Of a stretch of 64,000 nucleotides of DNA, positions 48,893 to 59,907 are shown one piece after another. Position numbers and translations under genes: made by a program. Positions within the stretch are counted from its first letter, which is position 1. The number at the start of each line of letters is the position of its first letter. The stretch is from Rhodobacter flavimaris (GTDB lineage Bacteria; Pseudomonadota; Alphaproteobacteria; Rhodobacterales; Rhodobacteraceae): positions 248,001-312,000 of the forward strand of contig NZ_JAJUOS010000002.1 in NCBI RefSeq assembly GCF_021378075.1, in the 5' to 3' direction. A model generated the notes under the pieces. The model was given only the letters and a program-made list of their open reading frames with translations. It was not told the origin of the DNA and made no database searches.

Positions 48893-49083
48893 TGGTCGCG
48901 GTCCTTGTTGCGCGCGATCCGCCGCCAGACCACGGTAGCGACGACCAGCGCGCCGATCACGACCATGGCGACATGGTCAGGCTCGCTCAGCAAATGGCGC
49001 AGGGTCAGCGCTTCGTGGCTGTGATCGGGATGGGCCAGCGCAGCCGAGGGCAGCAGGGCGGCAAGAGCGGCGAGTTTCTTCAT
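48889..49083 (-). CDS. Small membrane protein inside the urease operon
   Basis: A 64-residue protein: signal/anchor ([15 protein letters not shown]), a His cluster HPDHSHEA near the mature N-terminus, and a membrane helix ([16 protein letters not shown]). It lies between ureA and ureB and overlaps ureB by 4 bases. The His cluster at the outer face could bind nickel; role unknown. Confidence 0.75.
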   Translation of the reverse strand: MKKLAALAALLPSAALAHPDHSHEALTLRHLLSEPDHVAMVVIGALVVATVVWRRIARNKDRDQ

Positions 49084-49094
49084 GTCTGAACTCC

Positions 49095-49397
49095 TCAGCG
49101 GATCGGGTGGTGGACGGTCACAAGCTTGGTGCCATCGGGGAAGGTGGCCTCAACCTGGATCGAATGGATCATCTCGGGGATGCCGGCCATGCATTGCTCG
49201 GCGGTGATGACCTGCGCGCCGGCCTCCATCAGGTCGGCGACCGAGCGGCCCTCGCGCGCACCCTCGACCACGAAATCCGAGATGATGGCGATCGCCTCGG
49301 GATGGTTGAGCTTCACGCCGCGCGCCAGTCGGTTGCGGGCGACCATCGCGGCAAGGCTGATCAGCAGCTTGTCCTTTTCGCGGGGGGTCAGGTTCAT
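49095..49397 (-). CDS. ureA: Urease gamma subunit
   Basis: A 100-residue gamma subunit, standard length: [13 protein letters not shown] start, [33 protein letters not shown] and TVHHPI end. Start at 49397 fits the family. Confidence 0.96.
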   Translation of the reverse strand: MNLTPREKDKLLISLAAMVARNRLARGVKLNHPEAIAIISDFVVEGAREGRSVADLMEAGAQVITAEQCMAGIPEMIHSIQVEATFPDGTKLVTVHHPIR

Positions 49398-49410
49398 CTT
49401 GTCCCTCTTG

Positions 49411-50226
49411 TCACAGTTGCCAGACGCGCGGCGGGGCGGCACCCCGACGCAGCGCGCCCATCAGTTTCAAAATCTGGCGGCGCAGCGGCCAGCCATCGGC
49501 GGCCAACAGGCGCACCACGCATTTTCCGTCATAGCCGGAGGCGGCGCCTTCGACGCCCGGCTCATTCAGTGCGGCCCGCGCGGCGCCGACCGCGTCCTCG
49601 GCCCCCGGCGCGCAAAGCACCAGCGTGGCGAAGGCCCGCGCGCCGCCCAGGATCGCCCCGTTCCCGGCGCGCGCCAGCGTCGCGGTGTCGAACAGTAGCG
49701 GCTCGATCAGCACGTGCTGGCCTGCCCGACGAATTTCGCGCCGGTCGCGGAAGGTCATCTGACCAACTGTCTCACCCATCGCGGCACGGCCCAGAACGAC
49801 TGCCTCAAGCATCAGACAACCCGCATCCGGGGCCAGTTCGATCACCGTCTGACGGTCAAGATTTGAGCGGTCGAACAGGATCGTCTCTTGCGGTAACCAG
49901 TCGAGCCATCCGCCCGCCCCCACGCCATGCGTCACGCTAACCCGCGCGGGGCCTTGATCGGCACGATAGGCGCGCTCGGCCGCCTGTGTCGTGGCAACGG
50001 CGCGGGCGCCTTCCGTCAGATCGAGCGCATAAGACAGCGTATCGCCCGAGGTCAGCCCGCCCGAGGTATTCAAAAACACGACCTCGGGCACGCCGCGTAC
50101 GCGCGGCAAAAGCGCCTTGGCCGAGCCCTTCTGGCGCAGACCGGCCAGACGCGCGCCCGCGAAGGCCACGGCGGCTTCGCCATGGCTGCGCTGCATCTGA
50201 ACTGGCTGGGTGGTTACGTCGAACAT
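49411..50226 (-). CDS. ureD: Urease accessory protein UreD
   Basis: A 271-residue scaffold that binds apo-urease and, with UreF and UreG, enables nickel loading. Seen: [28 protein letters not shown]-like [12 protein letters not shown], and [12 protein letters not shown]. Start at 50226 (GAGAGGG upstream) over 50274 because of the ribosome site. First gene of the urease operon. Confidence 0.93.
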   Translation of the reverse strand: MFDVTTQPVQMQRSHGEAAVAFAGARLAGLRQKGSAKALLPRVRGVPEVVFLNTSGGLTSGDTLSYALDLTEGARAVATTQAAERAYRADQGPARVSVTHGVGAGGWLDWLPQETILFDRSNLDRQTVIELAPDAGCLMLEAVVLGRAAMGETVGQMTFRDRREIRRAGQHVLIEPLLFDTATLARAGNGAILGGARAFATLVLCAPGAEDAVGAARAALNEPGVEGAASGYDGKCVVRLLAADGWPLRRQILKLMGALRRGAAPPRVWQL

Positions 50227-50367
50227 CGGGCCCTCTCGCCCCGATCCAATCCGCAGCGGTGGGTATAGGTCCATCGTCGGGGCACAACGCCGCGAGCGCG
50301 CGCGTGGCGCAAGGCGGCAAATGCCCGTCATTAAGGCGAACAGCGAAAAATTTGAGCGACGCGCAAA

Positions 50368-50826
50368 CTACCCCAACGGCCCCGGCCGACGTTCCTCGGA
50401 CAGCACCACGTTGGCCTCAACCTGCCCCACGCCCGGCAAGGTCATCACACGCCGCCGCAGCACGCGCTCAAAATCCGCGATATCGCGGGCGCGCACCTTG
50501 AGGCGGTAGTCGAACAGCCCCAACACGTGCTGCACGACCTGCACCTCGGGGATGGCGGTGGCGGCGCGCTCGAAATCCTCAAGGCTGACACGCCCCTTGG
50601 TCGCCAGCTTGATCCCGAGGAACACCGTCACGCCAAAGCCAAGCGCCGCCGGGTCGATCAACAGCCGCCGCCCCGCCAGAATGCCCGCATCCTGAAGCCG
50701 CTTGATCCGCCGCCAGCAGGCCGGCTGCGACAGACCCAACTGCCGCCCCATGGCCCCGGCGCTGACCGTGGCATCCGCTGAGAGCGCCCGCAGGATCGCT
50801 CGGTCGGTATCGTCGAGCGCGATCAT
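50368..50826 (-). CDS. Lrp/AsnC-family regulator (second of two)
   Basis: A 152-residue Lrp-type protein: HTH LDDTDRAILRALSADATV...QLGLSQPACWRRIKRL, then a RAM domain (VFLGIKLATKG, VQVVQHVLGLFDYRLKV). Lrp proteins usually sense amino acids. It overlaps the other Lrp gene by 4 bases, so the two are translationally coupled and may form hetero-oligomers. Confidence 0.9.
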   Translation of the reverse strand: MIALDDTDRAILRALSADATVSAGAMGRQLGLSQPACWRRIKRLQDAGILAGRRLLIDPAALGFGVTVFLGIKLATKGRVSLEDFERAATAIPEVQVVQHVLGLFDYRLKVRARDIADFERVLRRRVMTLPGVGQVEANVVLSEERRPGPLG

Positions 50827-51281
50827 AGCGGCAACTCCGGGCTGTCCTTGATCGTCGAGATCAGCATCAGAGCATCGGTGTCGGCGATATGCGGCAGGGT
50901 CAGGATGCGCGTGCGGTAGATCTCCTGGTAATGCGGCATGTCGCGGGCGATGACGTTCAGGCGCACATCGGTCTGACCTAGGAAGGTCTGGATTTCGAGC
51001 ACCTCGGGCACCTCGCGCGCGGCGGCGATGAATTCGTCGAAAGCGCGCGGATGCGTCTTGTCGAGGGTGAAGCGCAGGCTCACCTCGACCTCCCAACCAA
51101 GGGCGCGCCAGTCGATTACGGCCTGTTCGCCCAGGATCACCCCGCCTTCGCGCATCTTCTCGACCCGGCGCCAGCAGGTGGCGGCGGTCACGCCCGCACG
51201 CTCTGCCAGTTCGGCCATGGCCAGACCGGGATCAGCCAGCATCTGCCGCAGAATGCGCCGATCCGTATCGTCAACCTGCAT
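50823..51281 (-). CDS. Lrp/AsnC-family regulator (first of two)
   Basis: A 152-residue Lrp-type protein: VDDTDRRILRQMLADPGLAM with HTH TAATCWRRVEKM and a RAM domain. Start MQVDD at 51281 is supported by AGGTGAAAG upstream; the ATG at 51299 is an alternative. Divergent from ilvC across 125 bases. Confidence 0.88.
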   Translation of the reverse strand: MQVDDTDRRILRQMLADPGLAMAELAERAGVTAATCWRRVEKMREGGVILGEQAVIDWRALGWEVEVSLRFTLDKTHPRAFDEFIAAAREVPEVLEIQTFLGQTDVRLNVIARDMPHYQEIYRTRILTLPHIADTDALMLISTIKDSPELPL

Positions 51282-52429
<1,148 letters not shown>

Positions 52430-52451
52430 GCTACGGCCATTCGCATCACCG

Positions 52452-52481
52452 GGGGCGCCTTGCGGGGCGCCCCTTTTCTTT
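52452..52481 (+). terminator. Intrinsic terminator after ilvC
   Basis: GGGGCGCC pairs with GGCGCCCC around a 6-base loop, followed by TTTTCTTTCT. Confidence 0.8.
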
Positions 52482-52509
52482 CTAGGGTCGCCGCCAAAGG
52501 AGACACCCG

Positions 52510-52896
52510 ATGGACATGCCGCAAAAAGAGCTCGACGCGATCGCCGCCGAACGCGCGAAAATCTTTACGCCGAAATGGTTTGCGCGCCTGCTTTCAGGTC
52601 GCCTGAGCCCTGGTGACACGTTCTGGCTGGGCAACTATGGCATCCTGCTATGGGTCGTGCCCGCGCTGGTGATGCTGGCGATGATCCTCGCGATGTCTAA
52701 CCCGGTCGCGATGCTGCCGACGCTACAGGTCTTTGCGGGGATCATGGGGATCTACCGCATCGCCATCCTGCGGGCGCTGATCGCTGCAACCGTCTCGACG
52801 CCCGGCCCGAAGGGCTGGCGCATCACCGGCATCCTCTGGACGCTCGCGGAGGCCGCAGGGCTTCTGGGTTATGCTTGGATGAGCCTCTCGGCGTAA
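52510..52896 (+). CDS. Membrane protein of unknown function
   Basis: A 128-residue protein with about three membrane helices (ILLWVVPALVMLAMILAM; MLPTLQVFAGIMGIYRIAIL; GILWTLAEAAGLLGYAW) and a soluble N-terminal 40 residues. Not recognised. Starts behind the ilvC terminator. Confidence 0.7.
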   Translation: MDMPQKELDAIAAERAKIFTPKWFARLLSGRLSPGDTFWLGNYGILLWVVPALVMLAMILAMSNPVAMLPTLQVFAGIMGIYRIAILRALIAATVSTPGPKGWRITGILWTLAEAAGLLGYAWMSLSA

Positions 52897-52929
52897 ACCG
52901 TTCGCGAAAATGGGATTTGGCAGACAGCC

Positions 52930-54276
52930 TCAGGCCGTCGCCGCCTCCACCGCCGCAACGATTCCATCCACCGCCTGCGTCAGGATCGCCTCGTCCTCGC
53001 ATTCCGCCATGACGCGGATCAGAGGCTCGGTTCCCGACTTGCGGATCAGCAACCGGCCCTTTCCGGTCAGGCTGGCCTCGGCCTCAGCTATCACTTTTCG
53101 AACATTATCAGCGCTCAGAGGTTCCTGGCCCGCCTGATAACGCACATTTTTCAACAATTGTGGGACAGTCTCGAACTGCCGCACCAGTTCCGAGGCGCGT
53201 AACCCCGTTTCCGCCATAGCGGCGAGGAATTGCAGCCCGGCCATCAAGCCGTCGCCCGTGGTGGCATAATCGGTCATGACGATATGACCCGATTGCTCGC
53301 CGCCTAGGTTGAAACCGCCCTCGCGCATTCGCTCTACCACGTAGCGGTCGCCAACCTTCGTGCGCTCCAGCCGGAGGCCACGACCGTCCAGGAAGCGTTC
53401 CAGCCCAAGGTTCGACATCACCGTCGCCACCAGCGTCCCGCCGCGCAAAAGCCCGGCATCGGCCCAACGGCAGGCAAAAAGCGCCATGATCTGATCGCCG
53501 TCAGCCACGCGCCCGGTCTCATCCAGGATCATCACCCGGTCCGCATCGCCATCGAGCGCGATGCCCAGATCGGCGCCATGGGCGACCACGGCCTCGGCCG
53601 CGGTCTGGGTGTAGGTCGAGCCGCATTTATCGTTGATATTCGTGCCATTCGGGCTGACGCCGACCGGGATCACCTCGCAGCCAAGTTCCCACAGAACCTC
53701 GGGCGCGGCCTTATAGGCGGCGCCATTGGCGCAATCGACAACAACCTTGAGGCCGCTCAGACGCCCTCGCGCCGGGAAAGTGGTCTTTGCATACTCGACA
53801 TAGCGCCCCAGCCCGTCATCGATGCGCTTCGCGCGCCCGATGTTCATCGGCTGCGCCAGACGGATCTCGCCCGCGACGATGGCCTCGATCTCGGCCTCGG
53901 CCTCATCCGACAGCTTGAACCCGTCCGGCCCGAAGAACTTGATGCCGTTGTCCTTGGCCGGGTTGTGGCTGGCCGAGATCATGATGCCCAGATCGGCGCG
54001 CATCGAGCGGGTCAGATAGCCCACCGCCGGCGTCGGCACCGGGCCGAGCAACAGCACGTTCATCCCCGTCGAGGTCAGACCCGCCGTCAGCGCGTTCTCC
54101 AGCATATAGCCCGAGAGGCGCGTGTCCTTACCGATCACCACGCGGTGCCGGTCCGAGCTGTCGCGCCGGAAGTAGCGCCCCGCCGCGCCGCCGAGACGCA
54201 GCGCCATCTCGGCGGTCATCGGCCAGCTGTTGGCCTCGCCGCGCACGCCGTCAGTGCCGAAAAGCTTTCTGCTCAT
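52930..54276 (-). CDS. glmM: Phosphoglucosamine mutase
   Basis: A 448-residue alpha-D-phosphohexomutase: [11 protein letters not shown] start, [18 protein letters not shown] with the phosphoserine, [13 protein letters not shown] metal loop, GGEQSGHIV, and the C-terminal [12 protein letters not shown] phosphate-binding loop. It makes GlcN-1-P for peptidoglycan and LPS. Overlaps folP by 4 bases. Confidence 0.97.
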   Translation of the reverse strand: MSRKLFGTDGVRGEANSWPMTAEMALRLGGAAGRYFRRDSSDRHRVVIGKDTRLSGYMLENALTAGLTSTGMNVLLLGPVPTPAVGYLTRSMRADLGIMISASHNPAKDNGIKFFGPDGFKLSDEAEAEIEAIVAGEIRLAQPMNIGRAKRIDDGLGRYVEYAKTTFPARGRLSGLKVVVDCANGAAYKAAPEVLWELGCEVIPVGVSPNGTNINDKCGSTYTQTAAEAVVAHGADLGIALDGDADRVMILDETGRVADGDQIMALFACRWADAGLLRGGTLVATVMSNLGLERFLDGRGLRLERTKVGDRYVVERMREGGFNLGGEQSGHIVMTDYATTGDGLMAGLQFLAAMAETGLRASELVRQFETVPQLLKNVRYQAGQEPLSADNVRKVIAEAEASLTGKGRLLIRKSGTEPLIRVMAECEDEAILTQAVDGIVAAVEAATA

Positions 54277-55292
54277 TCCTCGTAACCCTCTGTTATTGCG
54301 CGCCAGAGCCGCAGCCCCTGCGCGATTTCGGCCACATCGTGCACGCGGTGGATCTGCGCACCCTGCCCCAGCCCCATCAGAGTGACCGCCAGGGTTCCGG
54401 GAGCGCGGGCGTCGGCCGCCTCGGTCCCGCCGATGGTCCCGATGAAACGCTTGCGTGACACGCCCAGCAGGATCGGGCAGCCGAGCGCATGAAACAAGCT
54501 CAGCCCGCGCAAGAGCGTCAGGTTGTGCTGGAGCGTCTTGCCAAAGCCGATGCCGGGATCGACCACGATCCGGTCGCGCAGGATGCCGCTGGCCTCGGCC
54601 AGTTCGATGCGCTCTTCGAGGTAGTCGTAGACATCAAGCAGCACATCGCCATAGCTCGGGTCATCCTGCATGGTCTCGGGCAGGCCCTGGGCATGCATCA
54701 GGCAGATCGGCAGACCGGTGATCGCGGCCAATTCCGCCATCGCCGGGTCAAACTCCATCGCCGAGACATCGTTGAGCATATCCGCCCCGGCCTCGACCGC
54801 CGCATCACCGACCATCGCCTTGCGGGTATCGATGGAAATCGGGGCCGAGAAGCCCTCGTCACGCAGGGCCGCGATGACCGGCGCCGTGCGCTCGATTTCC
54901 TCATCCTCGGGCACTTCCTGCGCGCCGGGGCGGGTGGATTCGCCGCCGATATCGAGAATATCGGCCCCCGCCTCGATCAGCGTCTCGGCACGTTCCAGCG
55001 CGGCGTCGAAATCGTCGAAACGCCCTCCGTCCGAAAAACTGTCAGGCGTCAGGTTCAGGATACCCATGATCTTGGGGCTTTCCATGCCCAGACCCGCCAC
55101 GGGCGCACGGCGCGCTGTCAGGCGCTCGGCCACGTCAAAGGGCAGATGCACGGCGGGGATGATCTCGCGCGCGCCGCCCCGGGCGATCTGCTCGACCTCG
55201 GTGAACCAGGCCCAGCCGCCGGCAAGGGTCAGCGCCTCATCGGGGCGCGCAGCATCGGTCTGAACAATCGGACGATAATAGAGCTTTTCCAT
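54273..55292 (-). CDS. folP: Dihydropteroate synthase
   Basis: A 339-residue TIM-barrel enzyme: [40 protein letters not shown], and GVSRKRFIG. It condenses dihydropterin pyrophosphate with p-aminobenzoate. The N-terminal 75 residues precede the barrel, typical of this order. Coupled to glmM and followed by folB in the folate cluster. Confidence 0.95.
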   Translation of the reverse strand: MEKLYYRPIVQTDAARPDEALTLAGGWAWFTEVEQIARGGAREIIPAVHLPFDVAERLTARRAPVAGLGMESPKIMGILNLTPDSFSDGGRFDDFDAALERAETLIEAGADILDIGGESTRPGAQEVPEDEEIERTAPVIAALRDEGFSAPISIDTRKAMVGDAAVEAGADMLNDVSAMEFDPAMAELAAITGLPICLMHAQGLPETMQDDPSYGDVLLDVYDYLEERIELAEASGILRDRIVVDPGIGFGKTLQHNLTLLRGLSLFHALGCPILLGVSRKRFIGTIGGTEAADARAPGTLAVTLMGLGQGAQIHRVHDVAEIAQGLRLWRAITEGYEE

Positions 55293-55330
55293 GCGCCCCT
55301 TTGAGCGCAAGCGCCCGGCCTTGGCAAGGC

Positions 55331-56248
55331 TCAGAGCGCCTTGCGCAGCACCGGCACGCGGCTTCCTGCCGGAACTGAAACATCCCCGTGAAGCTCCAGC
55401 CGCTCGGCGGCCATCTGCTCGGCCAGCCATAGCGATAGTGCCACCGCATCGCGCGCCGAGCCCTTCGGGCCATCCACGGCATCAAGAACGATCTTCGAGG
55501 GCGCCCAGACCACCATCTGGCCATGCTTCATCGCCCAGTCGATCTCGGTCCGGGTCGCGACGACGACACAACGCGGATCGCGCGCGGCCAGAACCCAGGC
55601 GTTCTGCTCGATCGCCAGCAGGTCGATGCGGCGCTGCGTCGGGCGCTGGCCGGTCTCGGGCAGCGCAATATCAGGCAGACCGACCGTCAGGATCACAGGC
55701 GCACCGCCCGCCTGAAGTGCATCGAGCCGCGCGCCCAGATCTTCGGCCGCAATCGCGGCGTTCGACAGATAGGCCACAACCGGATGCAGCGCTTCGGCCC
55801 CGTGCTCATCGCTCGTGTGCACCGGAAGGCTGGCGCGCGAGCGCACGATCTCGACCCCAAGCGCGCCGGGGCCGCGGTCAAGCTTTTCGATCCGCACGAA
55901 GACGCGCATCGACTGGGGTTCGGCCAGGATACGCTCGGCCACGCGTTCAGCCAGCGTTTCCAGAAGGTTAAGACGCTCGTCGGCCAGTTCCGAGGCGATT
56001 GCTTCGGTGATCCGGTCATAGGAGAGGATGCGATCCACGTCATCCTCAAGCGGAGTCGGCGCGGCGCGCACTTCTACCACGACGTTGAAGCGCAGCCGCT
56101 GCGTGTGGCCGCGTTCCTGCTGAAACGCCCCGATATCAGCGCTAACGATATGGTCACGCAGGCTGATCCGGTCGCGCGGGTCCGCCGTCGCCGAGGCCAG
56201 CGCCCGCTCTTCGGGATGGGCAAAGGCAAGGGAAATATCGCTGGTCAC
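55331..56248 (-). CDS. folB: Dihydroneopterin aldolase fused to a second domain
   Basis: A 305-residue protein. Residues about 30-150 match FolB (DRISLRDHIVSADIGAFQQERGHTQ, RITEAIASELADERLNLLETLAERVAERIL). The remaining 150 residues are extra: ILTVGLPDIALP, NAWVLAARDP, MVVWAPSKIVLDAVD, ALSLWLAEQMAAERL. They resemble amino acid kinase-type folds more than FolB. GTG start with CGGAG upstream. FolB cleaves dihydroneopterin in folate synthesis. Confidence 0.85.
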   Translation of the reverse strand: MTSDISLAFAHPEERALASATADPRDRISLRDHIVSADIGAFQQERGHTQRLRFNVVVEVRAAPTPLEDDVDRILSYDRITEAIASELADERLNLLETLAERVAERILAEPQSMRVFVRIEKLDRGPGALGVEIVRSRASLPVHTSDEHGAEALHPVVAYLSNAAIAAEDLGARLDALQAGGAPVILTVGLPDIALPETGQRPTQRRIDLLAIEQNAWVLAARDPRCVVVATRTEIDWAMKHGQMVVWAPSKIVLDAVDGPKGSARDAVALSLWLAEQMAAERLELHGDVSVPAGSRVPVLRKAL

Positions 56249-56285
56249 TGGGCGCTCCGTTCCGTTCGGCGGGACTATAGAAAAA

Positions 56286-56305
56286 GGGTGGGCCAAGGCC
56301 CACCC
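56286..56305 (-). terminator. Intrinsic terminator of the cell wall hydrolase gene
   Basis: GGGTGGGCC and GGCCCACCC form a 9-base stem with an AA loop; on the minus strand TTTTT follows directly. It lies between the hydrolase stop and folB. Confidence 0.85.
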
Positions 56306-56336
56306 CGAAACGTCACGCAAGTGGCCGTTCGCGACC

Positions 56337-57014
56337 TCAGTTCGAGGCCGTCCGCAGCGGCGCGCGGTAGAAGATATGCGCCCCGATCCGCGCCGTTTTC
56401 ACGAAACGCTTGGACCAGGAGGGACGCACGGCGGGCGTATGGAAATAGGTCGCTCCGTCCGTCAGATCGCGCGGCGCGCCATCCAGCATTGCACGGGCGA
56501 TCTTTTCGATGGAGGCATAGACGGTGGCATTGCGGATCGCGTCCGACTTGCCATCACAGACCCAGCTGAACTGGCAGCCCCGGCTGTTGCCCTGATGGAC
56601 AACACCGCAAACCGTCTTGGGGAACTGCGGATCATCTACGCGGTTAAGGATCACCTCGGCCACGGCCACCTGCCCCTCGACGCCCTCACCGCGGGCCTCG
56701 TGGTAGACAGCCTGAGCAAGGCATTGGAATTGCTCACCCCCGGTCGCGGCGGGCTGAGTCTCCAGCCATTCCGCGGTGATTTGCGCCGGCACGCCTTTGG
56801 CGCCCTTCGCACGAGGGGTTGTGGTGAGCGCGGTTATGCGACTCGCCGAGAGTGCGCCCAGACCCGAGCGCTCCTGCACCAGCATCGAAACCAGCTCTTG
56901 GGCCGGCATCCCCGAGGGATCATTCGACTGGCTTACCGTAACTTCGGCACGCAAGCCTCCGGCAAGGGCCAGGAGGACAACAGCGCCCCCCGTCCAGCTT
57001 TTCAGCACTGACAT
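56337..57014 (-). CDS. SleB-like cell wall hydrolase
   Basis: A 225-residue exported protein: signal peptide (GGAVVLLALAGGLRA), a linker, then a hydrolase-2 domain with CLAQAVYHEARGEGVEGQ (catalytic Glu), VILNRVDDPQFPKTVCGVV and CQFSWVCDG. Such enzymes cleave peptidoglycan, probably as lytic transglycosylases. Confidence 0.92.
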   Translation of the reverse strand: MSVLKSWTGGAVVLLALAGGLRAEVTVSQSNDPSGMPAQELVSMLVQERSGLGALSASRITALTTTPRAKGAKGVPAQITAEWLETQPAATGGEQFQCLAQAVYHEARGEGVEGQVAVAEVILNRVDDPQFPKTVCGVVHQGNSRGCQFSWVCDGKSDAIRNATVYASIEKIARAMLDGAPRDLTDGATYFHTPAVRPSWSKRFVKTARIGAHIFYRAPLRTASN

Positions 57015-57120
57015 GTTTATCTTCCGATAAGGACAATCGCCCCGGCCGAAGCCGCGACCGGCATGCGTTATCCCGCTCGGGCGGATATGTCCACCCAGCG
57101 ATCAGAAAATAGACGGCTCA

Positions 57121-57136
57121 CGCCACAAAAGTGGCG
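57121..57136 (-). terminator. Hairpin downstream of the PPDK-like gene
   Basis: CGCCAC and GTGGCG with an AAAA loop; weak T-run. It lies about 100 bases after the minus-strand stop at 57239 and may be its terminator. Confidence 0.4.
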
Positions 57137-57238
57137 GTTTCTTGCCTATAGGGGGAGGTGATTCGCTTTCGCGGACCATACCTACGAATACCCACTAGAT
57201 TTTGTTAGCGCCAGTAGAATCGGAGGGTTTTTTAACGA

Positions 57239-59782
57239 TTAGAGCCATGTACGGTTCTTCGGCGCGAGCAGCGCGAAATGCGCCGCCGCGAGGCGTGCAA
57301 CCGGCACCCGGAAGGGCGAGCACGAGACGTAATCGAAGCCCGCAGCCCGGCAGAAGGCTATCGATTCGGGGTTGCCGCCATGTTCGCCGCAGACCGAGAT
57401 CGTGACATCTTCGCTCACCGCACGGCCCCGCCCTGCCCCGATCAGGAGCAACTCGCCCACGCCCTCGACGTCGAGAATGTGGAACGGATCCTCGGCATAG
57501 ACGCCCTGATTGACATAGGTCGACATGAAGCGCCCGGCATCGTCGCGCGACAGGCCGTAGGTCATCTGCGTCAGGTCGTTCGTGCCGAAAGACAGGAAAT
57601 GCGCATGTTCGGCAATCTCGCCCGCGCGCAACGCGGCGCGCGGCGTTTCCACCATGACACCGAGGCGATAGGTGAACTCGGCCTTCATCTCGGTCTTCAC
57701 GGCGGAAGCAACAGCGTCGATCCGGGTCTTGACGATCTCGACCTCGCGCGCGGCGGAGACGAGCGGAATCATCACCTCGGGTACCACGGGGGCGCCGCGC
57801 CGGCTGGCCTCGACGGTCGCTTCAAAGATCGCGCGGGCCTGCATGTCGTAAATCTCAGGCACGGTCACGCCCAGACGAACGCCACGCATCCCCAGCATCG
57901 GGTTGAACTCGCTCAGTGCCTCGACGCGGCGGGTCACCTCGGAGAGCGGACGGTCGAGCGCCTCGGCCAGCTCACGCATCCCCTCGCGATCATGCGGCAG
58001 GAATTCGTGGAGCGGCGGGTCGAACAGGCGGATGCAGACCGGCAGGCCCGCCATGATGTCAAAGAGCGCCATGAAGTCTGCGCGCTGCATCGGCAACAGC
58101 CGCTCCAACGCCACACGGCGGTCATTGGCCGTATCGGCAAAGATCATCTCGCGCATCACCGTCAGGCGGTCTTCGTCGAAGAACATGTGCTCGGTCCGCG
58201 CAAGGCCGATACCCTCGGCCTCGAACATGCGCGCGGTGCGGGCGTCGTCGGGTGTGTCGGCATTGGCGCGCACGCCGATATCGCGCACGTTGTCGGCCCA
58301 GTGCAGCAGGGTGCGGAACCCGTCATCAAGCGCCGGCTCCAGCATCTCGGCGGCGCCGACCAGAACCTCGCCGTTGGTTCCGTCGACGGTGATCACCTCA
58401 CCCTCGCGGAAGAGCCGCCCGGCAGGGCCACGGAAGACGCGCTCGCGCGGGTTGATCTGGATATCGGCGCAGCCCACGATACAGGGCAGGCCCAGACCGC
58501 GCGCGATCACCGCGGCATGCGAGGTCATGCCCCCCCGCTCGGTCAGCACGGCAACGGCCGCATGCATCCCGCGAATATCCTCGGGGACGGTTTCGCGGCG
58601 CACGAGGATACAACGTTCGTCCCGCGCGGCCGCGGCCTGCGCGGCAGCTGCGGTAAACACGATCTTGCCCGTCGCGGCCCCCGGAGAGGCACCAATCCCG
58701 CGCGCGATCCGGTCGCGCGGGGCACGCGGATCGACCTGGTAGTGCAGCAGTTCCGACAGCGCCCGCGGCTCGACGCGCAGCAGCGCATCCTCGCGCGAGA
58801 TCACGCCATCCTCGGCCAGCGCCACCGCGATCTTGACGGCCGCGCGCGACGAGCGCTGCACCCGCACCGCGTCGATGATCGAGACCTTGCCGCTCTCGAT
58901 GGCGAACTCCAGCTGCATTTCCTCGCGCAACCGCTCGCGGCAGGCATTGCCGTATCGCTTGAGTTCCTCGAACACCTCGGGCGATGTCTCCTCAAGCGAG
59001 GCACCGCGCGGGTCGCAGGTCAGATAGAGCGTCTCGACCGAGGCCTTGCGGCCCTGGCTTTGCCCCCGGAAACGCCCGGTGATGCGCGGCCCGCCGGTCA
59101 CCGAATCCACGAATTGCATGGTGCCCGAGCCTGACAGCCCCGGCCCGATGCCAAGCGCCATCTCCTGCACGACCAGCCCCAGAACGGCGTCGATCGGCGC
59201 ACCCTTGGCCTGACGCAAGAGGCGCGCGGTCGTGCCCTCCCATGCGCGGGCCATCGAGCGCAGCACCTCGCCCATCTGGCGGGCGGGGTCTTGCGGGAAA
59301 GGCTCGTCCATCTCGGCCTCATAGGCCGCAAGGGCGCGCGACAGCGCATCGGGGCCCGGCTCGTCATGGAACATGTCGGGGTCAAGCCGCGCCACGTGGG
59401 TCGCGTAATTCTGCACGAAGCGCAGATAGAGCGCATCGGCCGCCTCGCGCCCGTGGCTCTCGATCAGCGCCTGATGCACGATATCGTTCATGCCGACGTT
59501 CAGCACCGTCCCCGGCCCGCCCCATTCCGGGTTTTCCGGGCTCGAACGCACCGACACGAGGAAATTCGGCCCGAAAGACGCGGCAAGCGCGCGGGTATCG
59601 GGCATCTGGCCCGAGGCGATGGCGCGCACCGCCTCGCAGGGTAGCGCGATGGTGTGCGGCACGGGCAGATCAAGCCGGATCAGGCGCTGCAAGCATTTCG
59701 CGCGCCAGCCGTGGCGTGCGACCATCACGTCCGCGCCCGGCGAAAGCTCCACGAAATCTTCGAGTTCTTCATTTTTCTGCAT
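57239..59782 (-). CDS. PPDK-like PEP-utilising protein with divergent ATP-grasp domain
   Basis: An 847-residue pyruvate phosphate dikinase homologue. The middle and C-terminal parts are canonical: phosphocarrier TERGGMTSHAAVIARG (His), LARTEHMFF, RLFDPPLHEFLPH, SEFNPMLGMRGVRLG, GTNDLTQMTYG and SVCGEHGGNP with the catalytic Cys. The N-terminal ATP-grasp domain is degraded: the usual GGKGANLAEM is ARHGWRAKCLQRL, and after the metal Glu (EFAIE) the expected MLQTR is IIDAV. It may phosphorylate a different partner or use another phosphate source. Known: PPDK interconverts pyruvate and PEP. Inference: altered specificity. Confidence 0.85.
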   Translation of the reverse strand: MQKNEELEDFVELSPGADVMVARHGWRAKCLQRLIRLDLPVPHTIALPCEAVRAIASGQMPDTRALAASFGPNFLVSVRSSPENPEWGGPGTVLNVGMNDIVHQALIESHGREAADALYLRFVQNYATHVARLDPDMFHDEPGPDALSRALAAYEAEMDEPFPQDPARQMGEVLRSMARAWEGTTARLLRQAKGAPIDAVLGLVVQEMALGIGPGLSGSGTMQFVDSVTGGPRITGRFRGQSQGRKASVETLYLTCDPRGASLEETSPEVFEELKRYGNACRERLREEMQLEFAIESGKVSIIDAVRVQRSSRAAVKIAVALAEDGVISREDALLRVEPRALSELLHYQVDPRAPRDRIARGIGASPGAATGKIVFTAAAAQAAAARDERCILVRRETVPEDIRGMHAAVAVLTERGGMTSHAAVIARGLGLPCIVGCADIQINPRERVFRGPAGRLFREGEVITVDGTNGEVLVGAAEMLEPALDDGFRTLLHWADNVRDIGVRANADTPDDARTARMFEAEGIGLARTEHMFFDEDRLTVMREMIFADTANDRRVALERLLPMQRADFMALFDIMAGLPVCIRLFDPPLHEFLPHDREGMRELAEALDRPLSEVTRRVEALSEFNPMLGMRGVRLGVTVPEIYDMQARAIFEATVEASRRGAPVVPEVMIPLVSAAREVEIVKTRIDAVASAVKTEMKAEFTYRLGVMVETPRAALRAGEIAEHAHFLSFGTNDLTQMTYGLSRDDAGRFMSTYVNQGVYAEDPFHILDVEGVGELLLIGAGRGRAVSEDVTISVCGEHGGNPESIAFCRAAGFDYVSCSPFRVPVARLAAAHFALLAPKNRTWL

Positions 59783-59865
59783 TGCAGCGCGCCCCTAAGC
59801 CCCGTGCAGAATAGGCGGAAATCCGCCCCGCGCAAGTACGACAATTCGATGACCGGGGAAGGCGG

Positions 59866-59901
59866 CGGCCCGGCCGTTGCCGCTAGGGCACGGCCGGGCC
59901 G
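59866..59901 (-). terminator. Hairpin downstream of glyS
   Basis: CGGCCCGGCCGT (59866-59877) and ACGGCCGGGCCG (59890-59901) form a perfect 12-base stem, 7 bases after the glyS stop. No T-tract. Confidence 0.6.
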
Positions 59902-59907
59902 AAAGGC

